DNA of 64,000 bases. It comes from Bacillota bacterium. Its GTDB lineage: Bacteria > Bacillota > Clostridia > Tissierellales > Sedimentibacteraceae. Numbering within the stretch: position 1 is the first letter of the stretch; every line of letters begins with the position of its first letter. The DNA lies in assembly GCA_023386345.1 (NCBI GenBank), contig JAEWJT010000011.1:62001-126000 (forward strand), given 5' to 3'. Below are positions 9,215 through 18,833 of the stretch, piece by piece. A program made the translations under genes and the position numbers. Under the pieces are notes generated by a model, which did not search any database, had not been told where the DNA came from, and saw only the letters and a list, made by a program, of their open reading frames with translations.

Positions 9215-9942
9215 ATATTATCCAACCTTTCATTCGGCAAAAGCAAATACTTCATATACGCTGTTTTTGCTTTTGCAAAAGCATCTCTTGCCACAGGAAC
9301 GGTTTTTCCAATTATAGTAGTAAATCCATTTTTATCAAGTTGGCTGACATGGTTTAGATTAACTAAATATGAGCGATGAGGTTTATAAAAAAACGGCTTA
9401 GATAGCAATAGTTTTTCATAATCAGCCAAATATCCGTAAGCTTCTTTTGTGTCTGTATTTGACAAATTAAACTGAACTCGTCTGTTTATAACCTCGATAT
9501 ATACAATTTTAGAGAAAGGTATCTTTATAATTCCATTTTCTATTTTTAGTGTGATGTATGATTCCTCTTGCATAAATTTTGTAAACTGTTTATTAATAAC
9601 ATGAAAAATTTCATCTTTTCTGGCAGGTTTTAAAACGTAATCTTCTGCATTCACCCGATAACTTTCAACTGCAAACTCTCGTGATGAACTAAGAAATATT
9701 ATAGGCGTTTCACTGTCTAAAAGACGAATTTCTTTAGCGGCTTCCATTCCGCTGATATTAGGCATAATTATATCTAAAATAAACAAATCAAAATTTCTGT
9801 ACTTTATTGTTTCTAAAAGTTCAGTTGCACTATGAAAAGCTTCGTATGTAATTGAACTGTTACACTCTATGCGATAATCTTCTAATAAGGAAGAAATGCG
9901 AGAAAGTTCATCTATGTTATCATCACAAATTGCAACACGCAT
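9211..9942 (-). CDS. LytTR-family response regulator (AgrA/LytR type)
   Basis: A 243-residue regulator. The N-terminal receiver domain shows MRVAICDDN (acidic pocket), LFILDIIMPNISG with the phosphorylatable Asp near residue 58, and FLSSSREFAVESYRVNAEDYVLKP. The C-terminal LytTR DNA-binding domain spans about 140-235, with FYKPHRSYLVNLNHV and VPVARDAF typical of the fold. I place the start at 9942, seven bases after GGAGGG. An ATG five codons earlier overlaps that ribosome site. The next gene upstream is divergent, with a LytTR-like direct repeat between them, so this regulator likely controls the surface-protein operon. Confidence 0.92.
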   Translation of the reverse strand: MRVAICDDNIDELSRISSLLEDYRIECNSSITYEAFHSATELLETIKYRNFDLFILDIIMPNISGMEAAKEIRLLDSETPIIFLSSSREFAVESYRVNAEDYVLKPARKDEIFHVINKQFTKFMQEESYITLKIENGIIKIPFSKIVYIEVINRRVQFNLSNTDTKEAYGYLADYEKLLLSKPFFYKPHRSYLVNLNHVSQLDKNGFTTIIGKTVPVARDAFAKAKTAYMKYLLLPNERLDNI

Positions 9943-10019
9943 ATCAATTCCCTCCATTTATGTATAAGTTTCGACTTTTATTTTAACATAAAACAGAAAG
10001 ATATTCAATAATCCAAATT

Positions 10020-10097
10020 ACGATTCATGCTTTATAAAACCCGATTCATGCGATAAATGTTTTATCTTGTAAAGTTTTGTTATTATTTATCTATAAT
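10020..10097 (+). promoter_or_regulatory. LytTR-type direct repeats and promoter of the surface-protein operon
   Basis: Two identical 9-mers, CGATTCATG at 10021-10029 and 10042-10050, repeat with a period of 21 bases. LytTR regulators such as AgrA bind 9-bp direct repeats spaced 12-13 bases apart, which is this arrangement. Downstream are TTGTAA (10067-10072) and TATAAT (10092-10097) with a long 19-base spacer, as in activator-dependent agr promoters. The regulator gene itself lies on the other side of the same gap. Confidence 0.6.
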
Positions 10098-10119
10098 TAA
10101 AAGAAAGAGGTGATTCATT

Positions 10120-10446
10120 ATGACATCAGCCATACTGGCTTGGTTTGTTGCAGGAATCTGTATGACAGCATTTGTTACATTGTGGTTTTATGTAAGCTTT
10201 AAGGAATTATCTTTAAAGAGAGACAGACTTGAAGCTATAGATGAACAGGTGCAATTACATCGTATATTTTATATGAGGGAGAGAAGCGGCGAGAATAATG
10301 CAGCGGCAAAAAACATTTTGGATAACAAGATTATAGTATATAAGGAAGTTGCAAAAGAGTATGATGCTTTACTTAAAAAACCTATAAACTATATACCTGC
10401 TTATATAATGGGTTTTCGCTATTCTGACAGCTTAAAAGAAAAATGA
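10120..10446 (+). CDS. Small membrane-anchored protein of unknown function
   Basis: A 108-residue protein with one N-terminal transmembrane helix (about residues 5-28). A charged, probably coiled cytosolic part follows (FKELSLKRDRLEAIDEQVQ). The ATG follows AAGAGGTG. I recognise no family. It is the first gene of a plus-strand run of four with gaps of only 39-47 bases, divergent from the LytTR two-component pair, so it may help export, signalling or assembly of the surface proteins that follow. That role is inferred from context only. Confidence 0.75.
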   Translation: MTSAILAWFVAGICMTAFVTLWFYVSFKELSLKRDRLEAIDEQVQLHRIFYMRERSGENNAAAKNILDNKIIVYKEVAKEYDALLKKPINYIPAYIMGFRYSDSLKEK

Positions 10447-10492
10447 GAAAAGAGATTTTATTATAACAATTTTATTTGAGGAGAAAAAATCT

Positions 10493-12235
10493 ATGAAAAA
10501 ACAACTTATAAGTACAGCCATTATCCTGTGCATGATATTGACTATTATACCGACACCCGTATTTGCAGCAGGAGCTTCAAAGACACTGTACTGCGGACCT
10601 TATACACTTGAAATTTCTGATGCTTATGGATTGAATACCGCTACCGGCTCTGCCGCAGACGGATTTACCATAGTATATTTTGTTGCCGTACCAAACGGTG
10701 CTACAGTAAAAATTAAAAAATTAGATGCAAGTAAAGAATACAATCTTCGCCCTTTTAACGATATTACTTTTTCCGATACTGCAAAGCATCCTGATGTAGA
10801 ATTTGCTTGCGATTATGATGACAGCATATATGTTGAAACTACAGTCGGAAGCACTATTGCTTTGGTAAAAAATAATGAGTACAGCTTTTATGATACAGAA
10901 ACATACGGCGACAATGACAGAAAAAACTACCTTGTAAGAATTTTTGTTGTAGAGGATGAAAAATTAGTTAAGTTTGGCGGAGCAAAGCCAAAACCAAAGC
11001 CCGCTTCACCCTCCGGCAATATATTGGCTACACCAAGCAAGACACAATTTTTAGTAAAAGGAAAGAGCAGCAGCCCGTGGTATGAAGCACCTCTTGTTGT
11101 AACACAAGCATATAGCATAAACCAAACTAACTACTTGCAGCTTAGAGCGATTGCGACAATGCTTAACAGAACTGTCTCACAATTTGATATAGGCTGGGAT
11201 GGTCAGTATGCTGTTATTGAACCCGGCAAAGCATTCAGTGGAACAGTTATCGGAGCTAAGATGCAAGATACAAGAGATGTCCGTACAAGCGGTACAAAAT
11301 TTAAAATGAACGGAGAAGTCTTTTCATTTAAAGATGCAAAAATGGTAAACGGAGATATTAACTACATTCAACTTCGTGAGTTTGCACAAAAGCTTTCCGG
11401 CACAGCTTCACAGTTTAATATATATTGGGACGAAAGAATAAAACAGGCAGTTATTCAGCCGGGTTTACCTTATACAGGTACAAAATATACAGCACCCGTG
11501 ACTGTGCTTGAAGAATACAACTCCGATACAGATATTTTGGCTGACGGTGATTATTATTTGAGGATATTTGACAAATTTATTTACCCTGTGACGGGAGGAA
11601 AATATTGGCTTGAACTTAAAGATAACATACCTAATAAGCCGTATAGCATTAAGCTTGTAGAAAATGATAAAGAAAAAGGTTCTAAGTATACAATCACTTA
11701 TGACGGTACATATATAGTATTGCCATATGCGGCTGAAAAGCAACAGCTTCAAACAAACGACAGCGTAAATCCGCACTATTGGAGGATAAACACTTATCCA
11801 AAATCAAAATTTACTACGATAAGAGATTATAAAAATCAAAAAATGATAGTAAATGCGAGCGGAAACAGTAACAGCAACGGTACCTTGGTTATAGTCTGGG
11901 AATCAACAGGCTCTGCTCCCAATAATGCTAAGATAAGCCTTTTTAAAGATGCTGTTTCAAATGGTTTAAAGACATTGATGTATATAAAAGAGACACCTGT
12001 AAAAACAGCATATAAGCTGGGAGAAGCGTTTGATACTTCCGGCATTGATGTAGTTATAAACGAAGCAGGAGTTGACAGAAATATCAATGATGAAATTACT
12101 TTCTATACCTCAGGCACAGTAGAACTGACACAAGGACGTCCCTTTACAACTACAGGAAAAAAAGTGATTGAAATAAAATATAAAGGTATAAAATACGGAG
12201 AATATACAATCGAGGTAAGCAAAAACAATCAGTAA
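10493..12235 (+). CDS. Secreted multidomain protein: copper-amine-oxidase-like, ricin-type lectin and Ig-like domains
   Basis: A 580-residue exported protein with a clear signal peptide ending near VFAAG (residue 26). After an unassigned beta-rich domain, residues about 195-325 hold two units like the copper amine oxidase N-terminal-like domain (NYLQLRAIATML...; NYIQLREFAQKL...). About 340-490 resemble a ricin-type beta-trefoil (DGDYYLRIF, KMIVNASGNSNSNGTLVIVW). The last 80 residues are a bacterial Ig-like domain (YKLGEAFDTSGIDVVI). There is no SLH or sortase motif, so it is probably released or held by partners. It is the second gene of the LytTR-linked operon and has a GAGGAG ribosome site. 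Likely role: carbohydrate or wall binding. Confidence 0.75.
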   Translation: MKKQLISTAIILCMILTIIPTPVFAAGASKTLYCGPYTLEISDAYGLNTATGSAADGFTIVYFVAVPNGATVKIKKLDASKEYNLRPFNDITFSDTAKHPDVEFACDYDDSIYVETTVGSTIALVKNNEYSFYDTETYGDNDRKNYLVRIFVVEDEKLVKFGGAKPKPKPASPSGNILATPSKTQFLVKGKSSSPWYEAPLVVTQAYSINQTNYLQLRAIATMLNRTVSQFDIGWDGQYAVIEPGKAFSGTVIGAKMQDTRDVRTSGTKFKMNGEVFSFKDAKMVNGDINYIQLREFAQKLSGTASQFNIYWDERIKQAVIQPGLPYTGTKYTAPVTVLEEYNSDTDILADGDYYLRIFDKFIYPVTGGKYWLELKDNIPNKPYSIKLVENDKEKGSKYTITYDGTYIVLPYAAEKQQLQTNDSVNPHYWRINTYPKSKFTTIRDYKNQKMIVNASGNSNSNGTLVIVWESTGSAPNNAKISLFKDAVSNGLKTLMYIKETPVKTAYKLGEAFDTSGIDVVINEAGVDRNINDEITFYTSGTVELTQGRPFTTTGKKVIEIKYKGIKYGEYTIEVSKNNQ

Positions 12236-12278
12236 AAACAAAATTACAAAAATCTTATTTTAAGGAGTAACAAATTCT

Positions 12279-14255
12279 ATGAAAAAATTTTTATCTGCTT
12301 TAATTGCAGTTATAATGATATTGTTACTGACAGCTTGCAGTGCAAATGAAAGCACATCAAAAGAGAGTACGGCAAAAGAAAATATACCAAAAGAAAATGT
12401 ATCAACAAATATTGAATGGACTATATATTGGTATTTGTGCGGAAGTGACTTGGAAAGCAATCACGGAGCGGCTACCAATGACCTTGCAGAACTAATGGAG
12501 GTGGAACTTCCTGAAAATGTTAAGGTACTTATTCAGACAGGGGGTGCATCTGTCTGGCAAAATGATTTTGTAAATGCGGATAAACTGGGACGTTATATAT
12601 ATGACCATAATGGATTGCAGCTAATTGAAGAACTTCCATCGGCAAATATGGGTGAGAGCAAGACCTTAGAAGATTTCCTAAGCTTTGGAAAATCAAATTA
12701 TCCGTCTAAGCGAACAGCCGTGGTGCTTTGGAATCATGGAGGAGGCTCGGTATCAGGTGCGGCATTTGATGAAATCTATGGCATGGACTCTTTAAGCCTT
12801 GCAGAAATGTATCAAGCATTTTCAGAAGTTTTTGGAGAAAATCCGCAAAATCAGCCTATAGACATAATCGGCTTTGATACTTGTCTTATGGCAACAGTAG
12901 ACACAGCCTATGCTTTTTCAGATATAGCTAAATACCTTGTAGCTTCACAGGAAGTAGAGCCGGGTAACGGCTGGCTGTATAGCGGATGGATTGGGGTACT
13001 TGCTAAAATGCCGAACATGGAAGCACTTGAACTGTCCAAAATCATTTGTGACAGCTATGCACAAGGCTGTGAAGAAGTGGGTACGCAGGATAATATCACT
13101 TTGTCGGTTACTGACCTTTCAAAGATATCAAATTTAATTTCGGCTTATAATGATTTTGGAAAGGAAGCACTGTCTTTGGCGGTAGAAAATCCGTCATTTT
13201 TCGCTCGTTTTTCTCAAATTGCCAACAATGTTGAAAATTACGGAGGCAACACAAGAGAGCAAGGCTATACAAACATGACCGACCTCGGAAATCTTGCGTT
13301 AAAATCATCAGAATTATTGCCGGAAACTTCAGGAGCTGTAGGCAAGGCAATCTCCGACTGTGTTGTATACAAAATAAACGGAAAATATCGTCCTGATTCG
13401 GCAGGGCTGTCATGTTATTATAGCTATAACGGCGACGTGGAGGATTTTAATGCTTATGCGAGCATCAGCCCTGTTGAATCTTTCAAATATTTGTATTCTT
13501 ACGGTTTGACAGGTGAGCTTTCTGAGGAGGGCATGGACTATATTGCTCTTATGAATTATGATGTATTGCCTGAACTTAAAACTTTAAACAGTGTAAATTG
13601 GGAAAATATGCCTGTAACAGTGGGTGAGGACGGAAAAGCAACATTGACATTAGGCAGTGAAGCAATGGATATTCTTTCTTCCATAACTTTTGAACTTTAC
13701 TATTCTGACCCGGAGGAAGATATTTTACTTTGCCTCGGTACAGATAATGATATTATAGCAGATTGGGAAAATGGTATTTTTAAGGATAATTTCAGAGGCG
13801 TGTGGGGGAGCTTGGACGGAGCGTTATGCTATATGGAAATTGCATACGAGGGAGACGACTATAATCAGTATTCAGTGCCGGTTCTTTTAAACGGCGAGAA
13901 ATATAATCTTATGGTAATATATGATTTTGAAACAGAGCAGTATTATATAGAGGGTGCAAGAAAGCCGCTTGACGACAGCGGTGCTGCAGATAAAAACCTG
14001 CGTTATCTGATTGAGGGTGATGAAATTCAGACAATTCACAATGCAACAACGATTAGCGATAATAACGGCGAATTGACAGCAGTTCCTATTGATACAATTA
14101 GGGTAAGCTCAGAAACAGCCTTTGAAGAAATTGAGCTTGGAGACGGATTATTTATTATGATGTATACAATGAGAGACAGTCAAGGCAATGTTGCATATTC
14201 TGCTGCTGTAAGTTTTGAATCACTAGACGGAGAAATATATACAAGTGTAGAATAA
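12279..14255 (+). CDS. Clostripain-related cysteine peptidase (C11), lipoprotein
   Basis: A 658-residue extracytoplasmic protease anchored by a lipobox (signal peptide ending LLLTAC, Cys20). The C11 catalytic region is clear: YWYLCGSDLES at residue 50, the His motif VVLWNHGGG (His153) and the Cys motif IDIIGFDTCLMATVDTA (Cys202). Clostripain relatives cleave after Arg or Lys and often need autoprocessing. The C-terminal 250 residues are beta-rich and unassigned. It lies between the lectin-like secreted protein and the SLH adhesin in one operon, so it might process one of them. No terminator separates it from its neighbours. Confidence 0.88.
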   Translation: MKKFLSALIAVIMILLLTACSANESTSKESTAKENIPKENVSTNIEWTIYWYLCGSDLESNHGAATNDLAELMEVELPENVKVLIQTGGASVWQNDFVNADKLGRYIYDHNGLQLIEELPSANMGESKTLEDFLSFGKSNYPSKRTAVVLWNHGGGSVSGAAFDEIYGMDSLSLAEMYQAFSEVFGENPQNQPIDIIGFDTCLMATVDTAYAFSDIAKYLVASQEVEPGNGWLYSGWIGVLAKMPNMEALELSKIICDSYAQGCEEVGTQDNITLSVTDLSKISNLISAYNDFGKEALSLAVENPSFFARFSQIANNVENYGGNTREQGYTNMTDLGNLALKSSELLPETSGAVGKAISDCVVYKINGKYRPDSAGLSCYYSYNGDVEDFNAYASISPVESFKYLYSYGLTGELSEEGMDYIALMNYDVLPELKTLNSVNWENMPVTVGEDGKATLTLGSEAMDILSSITFELYYSDPEEDILLCLGTDNDIIADWENGIFKDNFRGVWGSLDGALCYMEIAYEGDDYNQYSVPVLLNGEKYNLMVIYDFETEQYYIEGARKPLDDSGAADKNLRYLIEGDEIQTIHNATTISDNNGELTAVPIDTIRVSSETAFEEIELGDGLFIMMYTMRDSQGNVAYSAAVSFESLDGEIYTSVE

Positions 14256-14293
14256 GAATATAAATTACTTAAAGCAAAGGAGAAAACTATAAA

Positions 14294-17200
14294 ATGAAAA
14301 AAACAATTAAAATAAGAATTATAAGCCTTATAATCAGTTTAAGCATAATACTCAGTATGCTTCCGATTTCGGCAATGGCGGTAGTAGACAGCATTGCTGA
14401 AATAGATGATGTTGAATACAGCAGTTTACAAGAGGCATTTGATAATGTTAAAAATGATGAAACCATTAAATTAATTGATGATATTATACTTGCAGATACT
14501 GTCACAATTACTGAAACTGTGGAAAGTGGCAAAAATTTCACTCTTGACCTTAACGGACATAGTATTGACAGTTCTGATAAAACTGCAATTGTTCATAATG
14601 GCTATGGTAGTATGACAATCACAGACAGTAGTGAATCTGAAAATGGAAAGATAACAAGCTCAAACAGTGATATTTCTGCTGATATTAAGAGAGCTACTAT
14701 TCGCTTTGTTCAAAGCGGCAGGCTTATTATAACCGGCGGTAAGGTTGAGCATACAGGCTCAAAGGGGGAGGCGATACATAATAAAAGTAATGGTGGTATA
14801 GAAATTTTGGGCGGTACTGTAGAGGCGACAGGGGATAGCGGTATGGCCATTTGTAATAATAGTTCAGGTGATTTGAATATCTCAAATGCTAAAGTACAGT
14901 CAAAATTCGCTGCAATTCATAACCAGGGCAATGGGAAAATTTCTATCAGCAATAATGCTGAAATTATAAGTGAAACCGAATGTACAATTAGTAGTTATGC
15001 GGATGGCTCTAAATCTGGAGATATTTCAATCGAAATAACAAATGGAGTAGTTAAAAACACAGGTGCGAGAGAGGCTATTTCATACAGTGGTTATGGGAAA
15101 ATAGTTATAGGTGAGGGTGCTGAGGTTACAAGTAAGATTAACGAAAGTTACGGTACTGGCACAATTAATCTTTCTATGGGCATGACTGATATCGCTATTC
15201 TTGAAATAAATTGCGGAATAGTTGAAAATACCGGAACTGGCAAAGCAATTACTAGCTATAGTGGAGGAAATATCATTGTAAGCGGAAATTCTGTTGTAAA
15301 AAATTCAAGCTTATCTAATGGAACGATTGAGCTTTACTATTATTCTAAGCTTGAAATGACCGGTGGAACAATTGAAAACACTCAAGGCTATGCGATTCGT
15401 GGAGACTTTTTTAGTGATGTGAAAATTTCCATACCGAGCGGCAACTCTATAATTAAAGGCGGCATGCGTGCAACGAATATAGTGCCTGATTTGGGTGATG
15501 ATATAGAAGTTATAGCTAGTAAAAATTATGATGGAAGCTCACCGCAAGAGTATAAACCAGCAGAGATTGATAGCTATAAATATCTGGAGTTTAAAGAAAA
15601 GCCAGCTGTTGCCAAAATCGGAGACGATAGTTATTCTACTATTCAAAAAGCATTTGATAATGTTAAGAATAATGAAACCATTAAGTTAATTGATGATATT
15701 GTACTTTCAGATACTGTTACAATTACTGAAACTGAGGAAAGTAGCAGAAATTTTACTCTTGACCTTAACGGATACAGTATTGACAGTGCTAATAAAACTG
15801 CGATTACTTACAATGGAGACGGTGATATAACAATTACAGACGGTAGTGAATCTGAAAATGGGAAAATAACAAGTAGCATTAACGCTGTTAATGCTATCGA
15901 TATGGGGACTATTCGTTTTAACGGAACAGCCAGTCTTAGTATCAATAAAGGTATAATTGAAAACACAAGCCCATACAATGGAACGACAATATATAACGGA
16001 GCAAGTGCTACTGTAAAAATTTCAGGTGGTATTGTGCAGTCAGAGGGAGAATTCAGTAGAACTATTTATAATGATAATTCAAGTAGTTTAAGCGTTTCGG
16101 GCGGTATAGTTCAGTCAAACGGCAGTGCAATTTATCATGGCAGCAAAGGCAAAATTTCCATTACCGAAACTGCTGAAATTATAAGTAAAAATAATTCCGC
16201 AATTGTGATTGCTGATTCCACATATGATGCCCCTGCCCTTGAAATAAGTGGCGGGTTAGTTGAAAATACAGGTGTCGGCACAGCGATTTTAAATCAATCT
16301 TCTAGCGGCAAAATTTCTGTCAGTAATAATGCTAAAGTTATAAGTAAAGATAGCAGTGGTACGATTTTTATTTTATCAGGTATTGGTAAGCTTGAAATAA
16401 ATAATGCAACAGTTGAAAATACAGGTAATGGTACTGCAATTAATCATGGAGGTACTGGAAAAATAACTGTAAGCGGAAAATCTGTTATAAAAAGTTCAAA
16501 TAAACAAGCTTACGGTAGAACTATTTTTCTTGCGGCAGGAACTCCCTCTGATACTGTCCTTGAAATTAACAGTGGAACTATAGAGAATACAGGGGGTGAT
16601 TATTCAATTTATAATGCCAGCAGCGGAAAAATTTATATATCAAATGGCGGCGCTGTAATTAAAGCGGTTATCAGTGCGATTAATAAAGCTCCAAGCTTGA
16701 GCGATACTGAGGCATATTATATCGAGGGAAGTAAAACCAGTGTAAATGGCGAGTATTCTGTTCAGATTAAAAAAACTGATATAAATACAGACAGTAAAAC
16801 TATGGAATACAAATATTTAAAATTTGAGCCTGCCGCTAATGAACTAAGTGCTGAAGTCAGTATAAACAATACAGCACCGAGAATTGGAGATATACTAAGC
16901 GGCTTGATTGAAAACAGCAACAACACAGGTGCTTTGACTTATATATGGAAAGCTGACGGAACGCAAGTCGGCTCAGAACAAAATTATACAGTAACAGTTA
17001 ATGAGCTTGGAAAAACAATAAGTCTTGAAATTGAATCAAGTATTGAAACAGGTAAAGTTAAAGGTGATGATACTGAAGCAGTGCGTAAGAAATCAGCTCC
17101 GTCAGCACCCGAAGCACCAAGTGTTGTTTCAAAAAGCTACGATACGATTATACTAAAGGCAAATTCAGCTTATGAGTTCTCTAAGGACAAAAGCACATGG

Positions 17201-18670
17201 CAGTCAAGCAATGTCTTTAGCGGACTAAATGAAAGCACAGCTTATGCTTTTTATCAGAGAATAGCCTCTACATTAGATACAGAAGAATCAGAGGCAAGTG
17301 TGGTATTAAGAGAAACTACTGATACTGCTCCAAAAGTTCCCCCTATAGTTGACAATAATGACGGTGATAATTCCGGAAGCTCATTGGGTAACAATAATAT
17401 TGTAACCATCATTCTTCCTGCACCGGATAATCCAAACTCAGCTATACAAGCTGAAATAAAGATTTCTGCTGCAGTGGATGATAAGGGCAAGGCTATAGTG
17501 AATATAATCGATAAAATGATAATAGAAGCATTTGAGAAAGCACTTGATAATGCCAAGAAAAATGGCAATGAAAAAAATGGTATCACTGTAGTTTTGCGTG
17601 TAGATACTAAAGATAAGAATGTATCTGATATTACAGTTAATCTTCCTAAGAGTGTACAGGATATTGTTATTGAAAATAAAATCGTAAGTACAATTGTGAT
17701 AGTTGACAATCCCGACATCAGAATAGGCATGGATTTGATGACTATAAAAGAAATCAATCAACAAGCGAAATCTGATGTAAATATCACAGTCAAACGCATA
17801 GATAACAGTACGCTGGGTGATGAAGCGAAAAAAGCTGTCTTATCTCGTTCTTTGTTTGATTTGAGAGTAAATTACGGAAATGATAAAGAAGTGCAAAACT
17901 TTGGCACAGGCAGCGTATCAATAAGCATACCATATACACTGGCTTTGAATGAAAAAGCTGAAAATATAAAGGCTGTTTATATAGACAAAAACAAAAAAGT
18001 ACAGTGGATTGAAAATTCGATTTATGATATTTCTAAAAAACTGGTGAATTTTAATACTAATCACTTTTCAATTTATGGTGTAGGCTATAAAGAAGCTGAT
18101 ATTGCATTTGAAGACATTGCAAATCATTGGGCAAAAGAGGATATTGAGTTTGCAGTAAATCGTGGATTGTTTAGCTGTACTTCAACTTCATCATTTAGTC
18201 CGGATATTGAGATGACAAGAGGAATGTTTGTAACTGTACTTGGACGAATGGCAAATGCAGATGTGAGTATATATACAGAAAGCAAGTTTACTGATGTTAA
18301 AAGAGATTCTTACTATATGGGCTATATTGAATGGGCAAACAAAAATGGTATAATAAAAGGTATCAGCAATGAAAAATTTGCACCGGAATCAGCAATCACT
18401 CGTGAACAGATAGCATTCATATTACAGAATTACTCTAAATTTATCGGTCTTGAACTACCAAAAGTTCATGGAGAAAACACCTTTGTAGACAGCGTAACAA
18501 TCAGTAGCTATGCAAAAGATGCTGTGAAATTGATGCAGATATCAGGCATAATAAAAGGTAAAGATGGAAATCACTTTGCTCCACAAGTCGCAGCTACTCG
18601 TGCTGAGGTTTCGTCATTGCTCCGCCGTTTTATAGAGCTGATAAGCTCTCATAACATCACACAAGATTAA
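14294..18670 (+). CDS. SLH-domain surface protein with duplicated beta-helix repeats
   Basis: A 1458-residue cell-surface protein. The signal peptide ends near SAMAV. Residues about 35-430 and 440-840 are two homologous halves rich in GTIENTG/KISISNNA-type short repeats, as in right-handed beta-helix adhesins. Each half begins AFDNVKN.ETIKLIDDI. An Ig-like stretch and a linker follow, then three S-layer homology domains from about residue 1270 (DIANHWAKEDIEFAVNRG, YMGYIEWANKNGIIKG, YAKDAVKLMQISGIIKG), which attach the protein to wall polysaccharide. It is the last gene of the LytTR-linked operon and is followed by two stem-loops. Ligand unknown. Confidence 0.88.
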   Translation: MKKTIKIRIISLIISLSIILSMLPISAMAVVDSIAEIDDVEYSSLQEAFDNVKNDETIKLIDDIILADTVTITETVESGKNFTLDLNGHSIDSSDKTAIVHNGYGSMTITDSSESENGKITSSNSDISADIKRATIRFVQSGRLIITGGKVEHTGSKGEAIHNKSNGGIEILGGTVEATGDSGMAICNNSSGDLNISNAKVQSKFAAIHNQGNGKISISNNAEIISETECTISSYADGSKSGDISIEITNGVVKNTGAREAISYSGYGKIVIGEGAEVTSKINESYGTGTINLSMGMTDIAILEINCGIVENTGTGKAITSYSGGNIIVSGNSVVKNSSLSNGTIELYYYSKLEMTGGTIENTQGYAIRGDFFSDVKISIPSGNSIIKGGMRATNIVPDLGDDIEVIASKNYDGSSPQEYKPAEIDSYKYLEFKEKPAVAKIGDDSYSTIQKAFDNVKNNETIKLIDDIVLSDTVTITETEESSRNFTLDLNGYSIDSANKTAITYNGDGDITITDGSESENGKITSSINAVNAIDMGTIRFNGTASLSINKGIIENTSPYNGTTIYNGASATVKISGGIVQSEGEFSRTIYNDNSSSLSVSGGIVQSNGSAIYHGSKGKISITETAEIISKNNSAIVIADSTYDAPALEISGGLVENTGVGTAILNQSSSGKISVSNNAKVISKDSSGTIFILSGIGKLEINNATVENTGNGTAINHGGTGKITVSGKSVIKSSNKQAYGRTIFLAAGTPSDTVLEINSGTIENTGGDYSIYNASSGKIYISNGGAVIKAVISAINKAPSLSDTEAYYIEGSKTSVNGEYSVQIKKTDINTDSKTMEYKYLKFEPAANELSAEVSINNTAPRIGDILSGLIENSNNTGALTYIWKADGTQVGSEQNYTVTVNELGKTISLEIESSIETGKVKGDDTEAVRKKSAPSAPEAPSVVSKSYDTIILKANSAYEFSKDKSTWQSSNVFSGLNESTAYAFYQRIASTLDTEESEASVVLRETTDTAPKVPPIVDNNDGDNSGSSLGNNNIVTIILPAPDNPNSAIQAEIKISAAVDDKGKAIVNIIDKMIIEAFEKALDNAKKNGNEKNGITVVLRVDTKDKNVSDITVNLPKSVQDIVIENKIVSTIVIVDNPDIRIGMDLMTIKEINQQAKSDVNITVKRIDNSTLGDEAKKAVLSRSLFDLRVNYGNDKEVQNFGTGSVSISIPYTLALNEKAENIKAVYIDKNKKVQWIENSIYDISKKLVNFNTNHFSIYGVGYKEADIAFEDIANHWAKEDIEFAVNRGLFSCTSTSSFSPDIEMTRGMFVTVLGRMANADVSIYTESKFTDVKRDSYYMGYIEWANKNGIIKGISNEKFAPESAITREQIAFILQNYSKFIGLELPKVHGENTFVDSVTISSYAKDAVKLMQISGIIKGKDGNHFAPQVAATRAEVSSLLRRFIELISSHNITQD
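14434..15885 (+). repeat. Within-gene tandem duplication, period 1215 bp
   Basis: The DNA from about 14434 to 14670 recurs near 15649-15885, exactly 1215 bases (405 codons) later. An example is CATTTGATAATGTTAA at 14436 and 15651. Differences are mostly silent or conservative, showing a fairly recent in-frame duplication of one beta-helix half of the SLH adhesin. Later parts of the two halves have diverged more. Confidence 0.8.
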
Positions 18671-18685
18671 CTATATACCATAATA

Positions 18686-18713
18686 GAATGCTTAAAAATC
18701 CTTTTAAGTATTC
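18686..18713 (+). terminator. Stem-loop downstream of the SLH adhesin operon
   Basis: GAATGCTTAAAA (18686-18697) pairs with TTTTAAGTATTC (18702-18713) around a 4-base loop, with one G-T pair. It lies 16 bases after the adhesin stop. No strong T-run follows, so it may be a 3'-end stabiliser in front of the main terminator at 18740-18795. Confidence 0.55.
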
Positions 18714-18739
18714 TGTATTGGATTTAAAGAGTAAAAAAT

Positions 18740-18795
18740 ATGCTCCTCTTATAGCAATTGGTTTGTATTTCAACTGATTGCTATAAGAGGAGCAT
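18740..18795. terminator. Bidirectional intrinsic terminator
   Basis: A perfect 19-bp stem, ATGCTCCTCTTATAGCAAT (18740-18758) with its complement (18777-18795), flanked by A-rich and T-rich tracts. It separates the convergent SLH adhesin gene (plus) and S41 protease gene (minus). Confidence 0.9.
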
Positions 18796-18833
18796 TATTT
18801 TAGTTTATTTTTCAACATTCATACTAAATATTT

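Noticed and set aside
17254..17764. Overlapping minus-strand open frames of 167 and 108 codons
   Set aside because: Antisense to the SLH adhesin, no ribosome site, and composition that mirrors the real gene.
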